NCBI RefSeq assembly: GCF_001999905.1
Contig: NZ_CP019640.1
Coordinates: forward strand, 577,001 to 641,000
Reading direction: 5' to 3'
Length of the DNA: 64,000 nt
Source: Planococcus lenghuensis
GTDB taxonomy: Bacteria > Bacillota > Bacilli > Bacillales_A > Planococcaceae
The notes beneath the pieces are model-generated. The model was not told where the DNA came from. It made no database searches and was given only the letters and a program-made list of their open reading frames with translations. A program made the position numbers and the translations under genes. Positions within the stretch are counted from its first letter, which is position 1, and the number at the start of each line of letters is the position of its first letter. This document shows, in pieces, positions 24,797-32,989 of this stretch.

Positions 24797-25366
24797 TTAA
24801 ATCCCCGCCCAGTATACCGCCCATGCGGCTTCGAGCTTCCGTTCGGTCCGTTCCGCGCCGCCGTATACGAGTTCGACGCAAATGGAATCGATCAGGGCAG
24901 AGAAGGCCAGTGTCGCCGTTTTGGCATCCTGCCGGGTGATTTCTTTCTGTTCAACGGCTTGTTCAAACCGTTTCAGATACAGCTCATCCACTTGGTCGAT
25001 GTACGAATACACCAGCTTCACCGTTTGCTCGTACAGATGGGCAGGCGGGAAAAACGATACCCGGAGCCAGAATTTCAAGCGTGAATCGTGCTCGAACCGG
25101 TCAATGGTGCTGCGCACGGCATCGAGCAGGAACTCATCCAGCGGATTGTCGAATTGTTCGTTCACGTACGTTTCTCTATTATGCAGTTCCGCGGAAAAGG
25201 TATCTTTCAGCACCTGCAGGAATAAGGCGTCTTTGCTTTCAAAATGCGAGTAAATGGATTGTTTTTTCAGGCCGGTCTCCGCTGCAATTTGTGACAGGGA
25301 AGTCCCGTTATAGCCATGTTCAGCGAATAGCACGAGCGCTGCGTCTTTTATTGATTGAGAAGTCAT
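24797..25366 (-). CDS. TetR-family transcriptional regulator
   Basis: This 189-residue DNA-binding repressor has an N-terminal helix-turn-helix (about residues 3-50) including ALVLFAEHGYNGTSLSQIA and LKKQSIYSHFESKDALF. The C-terminal ligand domain is less conserved. I start at 25366 because MTSQSIKDAALVLF begins the known domain and an AAGGACGG site precedes it; the longer frame has no ribosome site. The MATE exporter gene downstream is the most obvious target. Confidence 0.87.
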   Translation of the reverse strand: MTSQSIKDAALVLFAEHGYNGTSLSQIAAETGLKKQSIYSHFESKDALFLQVLKDTFSAELHNRETYVNEQFDNPLDEFLLDAVRSTIDRFEHDSRLKFWLRVSFFPPAHLYEQTVKLVYSYIDQVDELYLKRFEQAVEQKEITRQDAKTATLAFSALIDSICVELVYGGAERTERKLEAAWAVYWAGI

Positions 25367-25557
25367 AATTCCGTCCTTTCCTGACGACCGTTCGTAAGGA
25401 AGTGTACCAGCAATTCCGCTTAAAAGCAATAAAGGATGATTGGCGGGAAAGAAAACAGTTTTCGGATATTAAAATTTTCTTACTTTTCCTAAATAAGCGG
25501 GTTTCAAAACCGCGAAAAACAGGAATTTAAACAGCAATAAGAAAGGAGACGGTTCCA

Positions 25558-25965
25558 ATGGGGAGAGAATTGCTGCAGAGGCTGATCCGGCTGTTCGGGT
25601 ATGAACAGGAACGAGCCGTGGACGTGGATGAATTGGAACTGGACGCGGAAGTCGGAAGGAAGGCGCGCAAGGACCAGGCATTAACAGCGGTCATTGGTGA
25701 AGATCCGTTAGACCAGATCGATTGGCTGATTGCCCATGGATTCGACGAATTGATCAAAGTCCAGAAGCGGATTGACCGGGAGCACACAAAACCGCACATA
25801 CCGGAACGCAGTCAGCAACTCGCTTCCATGCGGCAAGTGGTCGTGATTGAATGGGTCGCTGCTGAAACCGTGGATGTACCGAAACCACCTGTAAGAAGAG
25901 AACCACTCCTCACATACGAATACATCGCCTGCAGCAAAGTCATTCATTATTGGATCCGGAGTTGA
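25558..25965 (+). CDS. Hypothetical protein
   Basis: This 135-residue protein follows a strong AAAGGAGA ribosome site. It is charged, with no signal or membrane segment. A central helix-like region (GEDPLDQIDWLIAHGFDELIKVQKRIDRE) is followed by a Pro-rich part and a VVVIEWVAAETVD strand. I do not recognise the family. It ends before a weak terminator near 26000. Confidence 0.6.
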   Translation: MGRELLQRLIRLFGYEQERAVDVDELELDAEVGRKARKDQALTAVIGEDPLDQIDWLIAHGFDELIKVQKRIDREHTKPHIPERSQQLASMRQVVVIEWVAAETVDVPKPPVRREPLLTYEYIACSKVIHYWIRS

Positions 25966-25997
25966 AAGATCACTCTGTCAGATTAATCAACCAAATC

Positions 25998-26030
25998 AAA
26001 CCCGTCAGCGTATAAGTGCTTGGCGGGTTT
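25998..26030 (+). terminator. Terminator-like hairpin
   Basis: AAACCCG (25998-26004) pairs with CGGGTTT (26024-26030), with partial pairing inside and T-rich sequence after it. Confidence 0.6.
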
Positions 26031-26223
26031 CGTTATTGTGGTGAATATCTCCATGCATTTTTTCGATAACAGCCTTAAATAACCTGTAAGTAGAGCCCAT
26101 TAATAATCGCAAATTAAGCAATCACCTTTTATTTCTACCACTTTTTAGGTATACTAGAAGTCAATAAGTCGGATTTTCCTACTTTCCGACTAGCAAAGTA
26201 AATTTACCAGGAGGATGAATACT

Positions 26224-26568
26224 ATGAAGACTCCAGTTAAGTCCATAAGTGATGAAACCTTCAAAAGCCAACATGAAGTGGAAGTTGAAAGCGCCGTCAT
26301 CAACATTAAGAAAAAAGGACAAATCACCCTGCCGGTCGCTTTCAGAACCGCATTAGGATTAGAAGAAGATGATCAACTTGAAGTGAGCTTGGAAGACGGA
26401 CGCGTGGTACTGACACCAGTTATCACGATTGCAAAGGATCAGGCGTGGTTCTGGAAGAAGGAGTGGCAAGAGGGCGAGCGAGAAGCACAGCACGATATCG
26501 ATACCGGCAATGTCAAAAGCTTTACAGACGTAGAAGATGCCATTGCTTCCCTGCGCAACGGGGAGTAG
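26224..26568 (+). CDS. AbrB/MazE-type antitoxin
   Basis: This 114-residue protein has an AbrB-like swapped-hairpin domain (VINIKKKGQITLPVAFRTAL, about residues 25-45) after a 20-residue extension, and a helical C-terminal tail rich in Trp, Glu and Lys that would bind a toxin. I start at 26224, nine bases from AGGAGG; the ATG at 26215 directly abuts it. The downstream toxin gene follows with a three-base gap. Such antitoxins usually repress their own operon. Confidence 0.82.
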   Translation: MKTPVKSISDETFKSQHEVEVESAVINIKKKGQITLPVAFRTALGLEEDDQLEVSLEDGRVVLTPVITIAKDQAWFWKKEWQEGEREAQHDIDTGNVKSFTDVEDAIASLRNGE

Positions 26569-26571
26569 CAC

Positions 26572-26844
26572 ATGGCGTATCAGCTGGACATTACCAATCG
26601 ATTTAGACGCTCATATACTAAACTATCTCCTGAACTACAGGACGCAGTGGATGATGCGATACGCACGCTAGCCAATGGCCGCCCCTATCCGGTGGGCTTA
26701 CGTGCCAAAAAGATGAAAGGGCATAAGTTCATTTTTGAAGCGTCACCAACCATGGCTTGCCGCATCACCTTCGAGTACGAAAATCCGGACTACATGATCC
26801 TCCGAAATGTCGGTGAGCATGATGTCACCTTGAAGAATCCATGA
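26572..26844 (+). CDS. RelE/ParE-superfamily toxin
   Basis: This 90-residue protein has the RelE/ParE layout: a helical N-terminus (TNRFRRSYTKLSPELQDAVDDAI), a central strand region GLRAKKMKGHKFIFEAS and a final strand set RITFEYENPDYMILRNVGEHD. RelE-type toxins cut mRNA at the ribosome; ParE-type ones act on gyrase. The acidic end and lack of obvious Arg/His pair leave the target open. It follows an AbrB-type antitoxin, a less usual pairing than RelB or Xre. Confidence 0.8.
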   Translation: MAYQLDITNRFRRSYTKLSPELQDAVDDAIRTLANGRPYPVGLRAKKMKGHKFIFEASPTMACRITFEYENPDYMILRNVGEHDVTLKNP

Positions 26845-27135
26845 CGCATAAGCAGAACAATGACCTTCACTTGGGGGGCATAGGCTGTTCAGTTGTTTTT
26901 GGAATGAACACGAATAAAGTCATGAGTGTTTCTTCAAATAAAAGCCAATGCAACGAAAACTCCTGTGAAGAACAGAAGAAGACCCACGCGCCAGCTTCAA
27001 GTTACCTGGCTTTCATTGTTTCCATAACCATTGGGTATCCTTGCTGTATATAGAACGGAGCGGGTTCTTACTTTTCATCGCGCTTCGTTCAATACATTGT
27101 ATAACTGTTATGACAATTATATGGAGGCGGAAACC

Positions 27136-27387
27136 ATGGAAAACGCCAAACGCAAAAGTACAAAGACCGGCAATTCACTCGGCGTCACCATTCCGGAAGA
27201 ATTGCTTGCGCAAGTCGGATTCAAGCAAGGGGATGATGTCCGGCTGGAAGCGAAGGATGGTACTATCCGTCTTGTGAAAAACCGGAAAACTGTCCTGCCT
27301 AAAGATGTCTCTAAGGATTTCTTCGATATTTTGAATGAAACCATCGCTGACTACGATAAGACCATTCGTGGATTAGCGGACAGATAA
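27136..27387 (+). CDS. Orphan AbrB/MazE-like antitoxin
   Basis: This 83-residue protein opens with KRKSTKTGNSLGVTIPEELL, the typical AbrB/MazE strand-turn, and has a charged tail that usually binds a toxin. The start at 27136 follows GGAGGCGG. Relatives are commonly paired with Doc/Fic-type toxins, but no toxin gene follows in 27388-27587. It is therefore an orphan, either a stand-alone regulator or a relic of a lost pair. Confidence 0.75.
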   Translation: MENAKRKSTKTGNSLGVTIPEELLAQVGFKQGDDVRLEAKDGTIRLVKNRKTVLPKDVSKDFFDILNETIADYDKTIRGLADR

Positions 27388-27550
27388 AATGTGTGACGGA
27401 TCAGAGATTCTGGCAGTCAGTTACTTGCTAATAGACCGTATTCACCCGTCAGGATAAAAGAGATTTCAGACCGGACAATTGTATAACTCAACGGTTGAAC
27501 AGCTGATACAGCTGGTATTGGGTGAAGACACATGCTTACAAGATAAACAA

Positions 27551-27581
27551 AACCCGCCAAAGCAATTGCGCTTGGCGGGTT
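27551..27581. terminator. Bidirectional terminator-like hairpin
   Basis: AACCCGCC (27551-27558) pairs with GGCGGGTT (27574-27581), just beyond the Xre antitoxin stop on the minus strand. Confidence 0.75.
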
Positions 27582-27587
27582 CAAGTA

Positions 27588-27911
27588 TTATACAGATACA
27601 ATTTCTTGTTTTTGGGCTAAATCCGGTTCGTTTCGTAGTATTTCCAGCAGCCGGCGGGCAGCGCCGCTCGGTTCATTCGTTCCACGTTCCCAAGATTCAA
27701 TCGTTTTCACGGATACGCCGATGAGTGCCGCAAATGACTTTTGAGTTAGCTTCAATTCCAGGCGTAACTCTCTAATTTCTTCGGCAGAGAATACAGCCAA
27801 TTCTTTTATTGCAATAGTTTTCGTTCTTACTTTTGACTGATTCCCCTTTGCATGTTCGATAGCTTGTCCCAGACTTGTTTTCAATTCATTGAAGAACTGA
27901 TCTTCGTTCAT
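27588..27911 (-). CDS. Xre-family antitoxin (HigA/NadS type)
   Basis: This 107-residue antitoxin starts at 27911. A leading helical arm is followed by a helix-turn-helix (LELKLTQKSFAALIGVSVKT, about 51-70) and ESWERGTNEPSG, the classical Xre/HigA signature. Its ATG overlaps the TGA of the upstream toxin frame by four bases, the usual coupling. It is intact even though the toxin is frameshifted, so it may now act only as a DNA-binding protein on its own operator. Confidence 0.85.
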   Translation of the reverse strand: MNEDQFFNELKTSLGQAIEHAKGNQSKVRTKTIAIKELAVFSAEEIRELRLELKLTQKSFAALIGVSVKTIESWERGTNEPSGAARRLLEILRNEPDLAQKQEIVSV

Positions 27912-28269
27912 TCGGCATCCATCCTCTCTGAGGTATAAAGGCGTTTTAATTGCTCTGTGAATGGCTTCAGCACCTTTTTCTGATCCGGTTTTAATGTCGC
28001 TTGCTGGTTCTTCGGATAAATGAGAAGCAGGATGGTGTGTGAAGAAAGCGGAATATCCAATAGATAATCCGGTAAGCTCCACTTTTTCCTCTTTGTTCCC
28101 GTTCAGGTGAAAAGCGCATCTTCCGAAGGCCGCCAGTACCAGATATGACAGCTCCTTGTTCAGGATCTGACAACAACTGAAACTCCAATTCCCGTTGTTC
28201 AACGGAGTTGAGGCCAAGTTGCTTCCATTTATGATCGAAATTCTCCACGTACATGAACGTCCTTTTCAT
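27908..28269 (-). pseudogene. Frameshifted RelE/HigB-type toxin
   Basis: The frame from 28269 reads a RelE/HigB-like toxin up to KSGAYRIIY near 28054 and then runs into an unrelated tail. In the next frame the family sequence resumes: DIPLSSHTILLLIYPKNQ, then a PDQKKVLKPFTEQLK tail ending in the TGA that overlaps the antitoxin start. Joining the frames gives about 120 residues, the normal length. Loss of one T in a run of T after the Tyr codon explains it. The toxin is thus probably inactive. Confidence 0.82.
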
Positions 28270-28307
28270 TGAATACTCCTCTAGAATTTTCTAATCTCAT
28301 TCCATTT

Positions 28308-28326
28308 TACCCTATTTAATAGGGTA
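28308..28326. promoter_or_regulatory. Perfect palindrome, probable toxin-antitoxin operator
   Basis: TACCCTATT-T-AATAGGGTA is a perfect 19-base inverted repeat, 38 bases upstream of the toxin start. Autorepression by the Xre antitoxin is the likely use. Confidence 0.65.
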
Positions 28327-28366
28327 TTTCAACTTATGAACCCTTTATGCTTTGACTAGCGGCTTA

Positions 28367-29143
28367 TCACTTCTTTAAATCATTCCTTCTTTTAGCAACC
28401 AATAAAAACCGCCGCTGCGTCGCCTCGAAATAGCCGTTTTCCTGAATCCCCTTATGAATTACATACAGCTCATCCATATGCCTTTCCACGTCAAAATCCG
28501 GCACTTGCCACGGAATTGCCTTCAAGTAATAGATGAGGGCACCGATGTCGTAAAAGCGCTGGGGAGGGGAGGCTTCCCGGCTAAGTGTGACTTGGAGGCC
28601 TTCCGATTCGAGTTCTTTTTGTCTCGTTTCAAGCGCCGAGTAGACGGTTCGCGGATTCATCGGCACGCCGAGTGCTTCGTTAATCTCCGCGCAATCCAGC
28701 CCGCCGACTTGCTGGGTGATGAATGTGCCGCCATCTTTCAGCATCCGCCGGACTTCTTTCGCGGAATAGGATTTATGCCGGTTGATGATCAAGTCGAACG
28801 CACCATCTTCAAACGGCTGTGCTTCTTTATCGTGTTCCTGTTCGATCCGCACGCCGAGCGGCTCCAGCCGGGCTTTCGCCACCGGCACGTTCGGCACGTA
28901 GCCTTCCGTCGCGCACACCACATGCGGAAACAGCTGCAGCTTGGACAGGAATTCCCCGCCGCCCGTCCCCATATCGAGCATGGAGTGGGCGTTGCGTATG
29001 TAAGGCAAAATAAGACTCCCGTACGACCACGGAAGCAGTCCGTTCTGCAGCCGGCCGGTACCAATGATGAACGAGAAGTCCCAGCCGGAGAAGGGCTGTG
29101 CGGCATCGTTTATAAAAGCGGTAAATAACGGATCGTTTCGCAC
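28367..29143 (-). CDS. Class I SAM-dependent methyltransferase, second paralogue
   Basis: This 258-residue methyltransferase has the SAM motif MLDMGTGGGEFLSKLQLF near residue 56 and FDLIINRHKSYSA near 118. It is a full-length paralogue of the gene at 16940-17698, and the resemblance extends to the C-terminal RFYDIGALIYYLKAIPWQVP block. The substrate is unknown. It overlaps no gene; the Nudix-like gene lies 18 bases upstream on the same strand, so the two may be co-transcribed. Confidence 0.85.
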   Translation of the reverse strand: MRNDPLFTAFINDAAQPFSGWDFSFIIGTGRLQNGLLPWSYGSLILPYIRNAHSMLDMGTGGGEFLSKLQLFPHVVCATEGYVPNVPVAKARLEPLGVRIEQEHDKEAQPFEDGAFDLIINRHKSYSAKEVRRMLKDGGTFITQQVGGLDCAEINEALGVPMNPRTVYSALETRQKELESEGLQVTLSREASPPQRFYDIGALIYYLKAIPWQVPDFDVERHMDELYVIHKGIQENGYFEATQRRFLLVAKRRNDLKK

Positions 29144-29161
29144 GGCTACTCCTCCAATTCC

Positions 29162-29578
29162 TCAATTGAAATGCGTGCTGGCATAGCGGATGAGCACGTC
29201 CCGTTCGTCCGGATACATCAGCTCCAGCGATTCGATTTCCTCGGCCGTCTTCCAGGCCACTTCGGCAATCAATTCATCTCCTTCCGGTGCTTTTGGCATT
29301 CCATCGGTAAGTTCGGTTTTGAAATAATACACCGTCAATTGAATGCCCGCCTGCGGATAGGCGAGTTCTTTCGTCTCCACCAGTTCCGTGACTTGCGCTT
29401 CGCAGCCCGTCACTTCCTTAACTTCCTGTTTGACCGCTTGTTCGAGTGCATCATCGTCTTCCGTCACAGCCGTCGGGACGCTCCATTTCTTGTCGTCTTC
29501 CGGCGCGCCTTGGAGGATCATCAGCACCCGTCCGTCACCATCCAGGCATAGCTCTGCCGCTCCGGTCCATTTCAACAT
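29162..29578 (-). CDS. Nudix-fold protein with degenerate Nudix box
   Basis: This 138-residue protein has the Nudix fold layout: an AELCLDGDGRVLMILQG opening, a SVPTAVTEDDDALEQAVKQE region where the Nudix box belongs, and TGCEAQVTELVETKELAY after it. Compared with the canonical box GX5EX7REUXEEXGU, the first Gly is Ala, the first Glu is Asp, the Arg is Gln and one Glu is Val. The catalytic metal site is therefore incomplete. It may be a binding protein or a hydrolase with relaxed requirements. It sits directly before the methyltransferase gene. Confidence 0.72.
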   Translation of the reverse strand: MLKWTGAAELCLDGDGRVLMILQGAPEDDKKWSVPTAVTEDDDALEQAVKQEVKEVTGCEAQVTELVETKELAYPQAGIQLTVYYFKTELTDGMPKAPEGDELIAEVAWKTAEEIESLELMYPDERDVLIRYASTHFN

Positions 29579-29638
29579 ATACGTCAGCCCCTTTCACTGT
29601 TCTTAGTATACCGGAATCTGAAAAAGGGGGCGATGGTG

Positions 29639-30444
29639 TCACCGGCTGACCGGTTTCTGTGCCGTCCGTTTTTTCAAAGCAAGTTCCGGCACATCTTCAC
29701 CGCTTTTCACCCGCTTCAGTTGAGCAACGATGATGACGCTGATGATGACAAGCAAAAACCAGGAACTGATTTTACCGATGTGCACGAGCGACCACGCGTC
29801 GGTCTGACTCGGGTATTGCCAGGCGCCGAGGTACGTCGTGATGTTCTCGGCGATCCAGATGAAGAACCCGATGAGCACGAACGACACGATCATCGGCATC
29901 GTATAGACGCTCGCATTCACCCGGAACGTGACGGACGTCCGGAAGAAAATGATGACGAGCAGCCCGGTCAGCACCCAGCGAAAATCATACGTGAAATGGT
30001 GTGTGAAGAAATTGAAATAAATGAGGGCACTGACGCTGAATGCGAACAGCGGCTTCGGCCAGCGGTAAATCTTCAGCTCCATCCGCCGCCACGACTGGCA
30101 AATATAGCTTGCAACACTCGCGTACATGAATCCGCTGTAGAGCGGCACGCCGAACAGCTTGCTGAAGGCTTCTTCCGGATATGCCCACGAGCCCATATGC
30201 ACTTTGTACAGTTCGAGCGCGAGGCCGATCACATGGAAGACGCAAATCACTTTCAGCTCATCCCGCGACTCGACTCCGGACGCCACCATCAGCACTTGCG
30301 CCACGAGACAGACGAGCAGGATGAAGTCGTAGCGCGGCAGTCCCGGAATCCGAATAGTTTTGACACCGCCAGCGCCGCGAAAATCACCACCGGAAAAATA
30401 CAGCACAGCGCCTGCAGGTAGCCGAACGTCAGAAAGTTCTTCAT
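29639..30444 (-). pseudogene. Frameshifted DUF817 membrane protein
   Basis: DUF817 proteins are integral membrane proteins of about 270 residues and unknown function. The ATG at 30444 follows an AAAAAGGAGACGG ribosome site and opens MKNFLTFGYLQALCCIFPVV, the expected N-terminus. Near 30358 the family sequence continues in another frame (TIRIPGLPRYDFILLVCLV) and runs intact to 29639, including SWAYPEE, YSGFMYASVASYICQSW and ENITTYLGAWQYP. A single-base deletion explains it. Either a recent mutation or a sequence error. Confidence 0.75.
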
Positions 30445-30829
30445 GGAAACCGTCTCCTTTTTGGTTCGTTGTTATAAAAGAGGACGACGGAGAAGAGAAA
30501 GTGTTGCTGTTTTTCGTTCTTTTTTTATTGATTATCGATAAAAGTTGTTGCCCGCTGTTATTTCAGGGGCTTGTTAACTGATTCTCCTGCAGGAACCTGA
30601 CCCTCCATGACGGCCGCAGTTTTTTGTTTCATTCCAATCGTTAAGGGAAAAAAGAGAAAGAGGTCTTTTTATCCGAATGAAATTCGAAAAAAAGGGGGAG
30701 TGCCAAGGAATGGCTCTTCAAAAAGAGGAATAACATCATCATAGATATTGACATATAGAACGATATTGAGGAGCGGGCTAGCCCCGTCGAAATAGCAACG
30801 AACAGATAGTGGAAAGGGAGAGATTCAGG
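30445..30829. other. Gene-free stretch upstream of the phosphodiesterase
   Basis: No convincing frame is seen. It contains a CTGCAGG...GCAGTTTTTTG segment (30589-30627) that may terminate transcription on the plus strand, and an A/G-rich part leading to the GGAAAGGGAGA ribosome site of the next gene. Confidence 0.4.
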
Positions 30830-31732
30830 ATGCAAAAAAAAGATTCAGAAGGAACACTGGTTGCGGTCATGGTCGATGAGGAATCGCGGGCGAAGCAAAA
30901 AGCGATTCAGGAAGATGAGAAAGTGATTCCGACAGAACCGACGCCGATCTGGAACGTCGCCCACCGCGGCGCTAGCGGTCACGCGCCGGAGCACACATTG
31001 GAAGGCTACCGGATGGGCGGTACGATGCTCGGGGACTTCATCGAAGTGGATCTGCAGATGACAAAAGACGGCGTGCTCGTCGCCATGCATGACGAGCGGG
31101 TGGACCGGACGACGAACGGCACCGGTCTCGTAAAGGATTTCACGCTCAAAGAACTGAAAAAACTCGATGCCGGTTCGTGGTTCAACGATCTGTATCCGGA
31201 AAAAGCGCAGCCGCATTACGTCGGTCTCACCATCCCGACACTTGAAGAAGTCATCGAGGAATTCGGGACGGACGAACGGTATTACATCGAGATCAAAGAG
31301 CCGGGCATTTACCCGGGCATGGAAAAAGAACTGATCCGGATTCTCGAAAAATACAAGCTGATCGGCAAGGACCCGAAAGAAAGCCATGTACTCGTCCAGT
31401 CATTCAGTCCGGAAAGTCTCCAGAAGCTGCACGAACTCAACTCCATCGTGCCGCTTGTGCAGCTGTTCACCTATTACGGAGACATCGGCACGATCACGGA
31501 AGAGGAGTTAAGAGAAATTGATAAATACGCAATCGGCATCGGCGCGAACCACAACGGAATCGACGAAAAGTACGTGCGCCAAGTCGTGGACGCCGGTCTC
31601 ATGATGCATCCGTATACCGTGAACACGAAAGAAGACATGCGGAAAGTGATCAACTGGGGCGTGACCGGTATGTTCACGAACTTCCCGGATCTCCTGCGGG
31701 ACGTGCTGAAGGAATATGAAGAGGCGAGCTAA
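30830..31732 (+). CDS. Glycerophosphodiester phosphodiesterase
   Basis: This 300-residue enzyme belongs to the GDPD/UgpQ TIM-barrel family and hydrolyses glycerophosphodiesters to glycerol 3-phosphate and an alcohol. The catalytic pattern is clear: NVAHRGASGHAPEHTLEGY (about 43-61), EVDLQMTKDGVLVAMHDE (metal ligands and the second His) and YIEIKEPG. The start at 30830 follows GGAAAGGGAGA. It lacks the signal peptide of many secreted GlpQ homologues, so it is predicted to be cytosolic or truncated at the front. A decayed copy of its 3' half lies at 37880-38320, across the RT module. Confidence 0.9.
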   Translation: MQKKDSEGTLVAVMVDEESRAKQKAIQEDEKVIPTEPTPIWNVAHRGASGHAPEHTLEGYRMGGTMLGDFIEVDLQMTKDGVLVAMHDERVDRTTNGTGLVKDFTLKELKKLDAGSWFNDLYPEKAQPHYVGLTIPTLEEVIEEFGTDERYYIEIKEPGIYPGMEKELIRILEKYKLIGKDPKESHVLVQSFSPESLQKLHELNSIVPLVQLFTYYGDIGTITEEELREIDKYAIGIGANHNGIDEKYVRQVVDAGLMMHPYTVNTKEDMRKVINWGVTGMFTNFPDLLRDVLKEYEEAS

Positions 31733-31756
31733 GACCGAGTGAAACAGATAATCACA

Positions 31757-31793
31757 AAATGCCGCTCTCCATTTAATGGAGGCGGCATTTTTT
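31757..31793 (+). terminator. Terminator of the phosphodiesterase
   Basis: AATGCCGC and TCTCC (31758-31770) pair with GGAG and GCGGCATT, followed by a T run. A related hairpin recurs at 38347-38378 after the decayed copy. Confidence 0.85.
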
Positions 31794-31928
31794 CATGCTG
31801 TTCAAATCGGAATAAATGAGGAAGGAAAAGTGATGGGTCATCTTTAGCAATGACATTTGCAGGCTGTTCATGGCATAGTAGTGTGCCACATCATCTTAAA
31901 CCATAACGAATTTCATCTTTCAGAGATT

Positions 31929-32540
31929 CTACTCATCGGCAAACTCGGCATCTTGTTCTGCTTCAACAAATTCCCGGAATAGCGTTTTGAATTTCGTATC
32001 TGACCAGATAGCTCTATGTGTTTCCTCTGAAAATTGAATGAAATCATTAATTATCAGGTTATATAGCCGTTGTTCTTCATATGGGAACAGCAACGGATAC
32101 AGCAGAAAATCTCTTACATTAGCAGTAACTAAAATGCTATCAGCAGCATATGAGCTATAAAGAATCCGTGAATCGGAAACACCGCCATACGCCATTTTCC
32201 CGTCAGTAAGAATATCTTTGAAATTAGCCCGTAAATAAGCGGTCATTTTACGGATGGAATGTTCCAATTCATCAGACACAGGAGGAGAAGTCTCCTGACA
32301 TACATCTAATAATTTTTGCACGCGCATGTTCTCATTCCCGCTTAGTGTGTAGGACTGGATCTCCAGCTCTCTTTTAACTTCAGCAGGAACAAATATAATT
32401 GTAGATCCTTCAGCAATTTCAGTCTTTATTTTTCTCCAAAAGACTTTAGCAGCAAGCCTTAAATCGGGTTCACCTGTTTTGCTGGCATAGTATCTTATAA
32501 CATTCGTATCAACCGTGTATGACTTGAAATCATCCGCCAC
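31929..32540 (-). CDS. PIN-domain toxin-like protein (DUF4411-like)
   Basis: This 203-residue protein has a PIN ribonuclease fold: YTVDTNVIRYY at residues 8-18 carries the first catalytic Asp, VPAEVKRELE the Glu, and DSRILYSSYAADSILVTANVRDF the later acids. VapC-type toxins of this fold cut tRNA or mRNA. It starts with GTG, six bases past the stop of the HTH gene upstream, with GGAG nearby. The pair resembles DUF4411 toxin plus an HTH partner. Confidence 0.8.
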   Translation of the reverse strand: MADDFKSYTVDTNVIRYYASKTGEPDLRLAAKVFWRKIKTEIAEGSTIIFVPAEVKRELEIQSYTLSGNENMRVQKLLDVCQETSPPVSDELEHSIRKMTAYLRANFKDILTDGKMAYGGVSDSRILYSSYAADSILVTANVRDFLLYPLLFPYEEQRLYNLIINDFIQFSEETHRAIWSDTKFKTLFREFVEAEQDAEFADE

Positions 32541-32545
32541 GGGGC

Positions 32546-32989
32546 TTAAACTCCAGAGTCCAACTGAGCCAGCACTTCATCAGCAAGCGCTGTTGATTGC
32601 TTCTTCAGTTTTGCCCTTTTGTCAATGAACCGTTCCCAATTGGGTTGCTCCATCAGCTGAGCCGTCGCAATGCGCCACTTGCCGCTGCCTTCGAGCGTCT
32701 GCTGAGCAGAAAGCTTTCCTTCAGCGCAATAGCGCCGAACCATTTGAGGACTGATACCCATAATTTCTGCGGCATCTCTCACCGTCACGTGAGGTGGAAT
32801 ATTGAATTCACTGCTAAGCGCTTCAAACGCTTCTTGTTTCTCGTCTTCTTCCAGTTCGCGGTCAAGTCTCGCTTTTTCCCGTTCCAACTCTTCATACAGC
32901 CGCATCAGCTTTACATATTCCCGCGCACGCTTGCTTTTAATCCGTTCGTCAGAAGGCAGTGACTTTACTGAATTAAGCAATTCGAGCAT
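32546..32989 (-). CDS. HTH (excisionase-like) partner of the PIN protein
   Basis: This 147-residue protein starts at 32989 after GAGGTGATT. Its first part is a charged coiled coil (about residues 25-55, ELEREKARLDRELEEDEKQE). The second is a MerR/excisionase-type helix-turn-helix, TVRDAAEIMGISPQMVRRYC, about residues 68-87. It most likely serves as the antitoxin and repressor of the PIN gene that follows directly. Confidence 0.77.
   Translation of the reverse strand: MLELLNSVKSLPSDERIKSKRAREYVKLMRLYEELEREKARLDRELEEDEKQEAFEALSSEFNIPPHVTVRDAAEIMGISPQMVRRYCAEGKLSAQQTLEGSGKWRIATAQLMEQPNWERFIDKRAKLKKQSTALADEVLAQLDSGV

Noticed and set aside
26841-27053. Open frame after the RelE-like toxin
   Set aside because: It lacks a ribosome site, has an odd composition and ends in the leader of the next gene.
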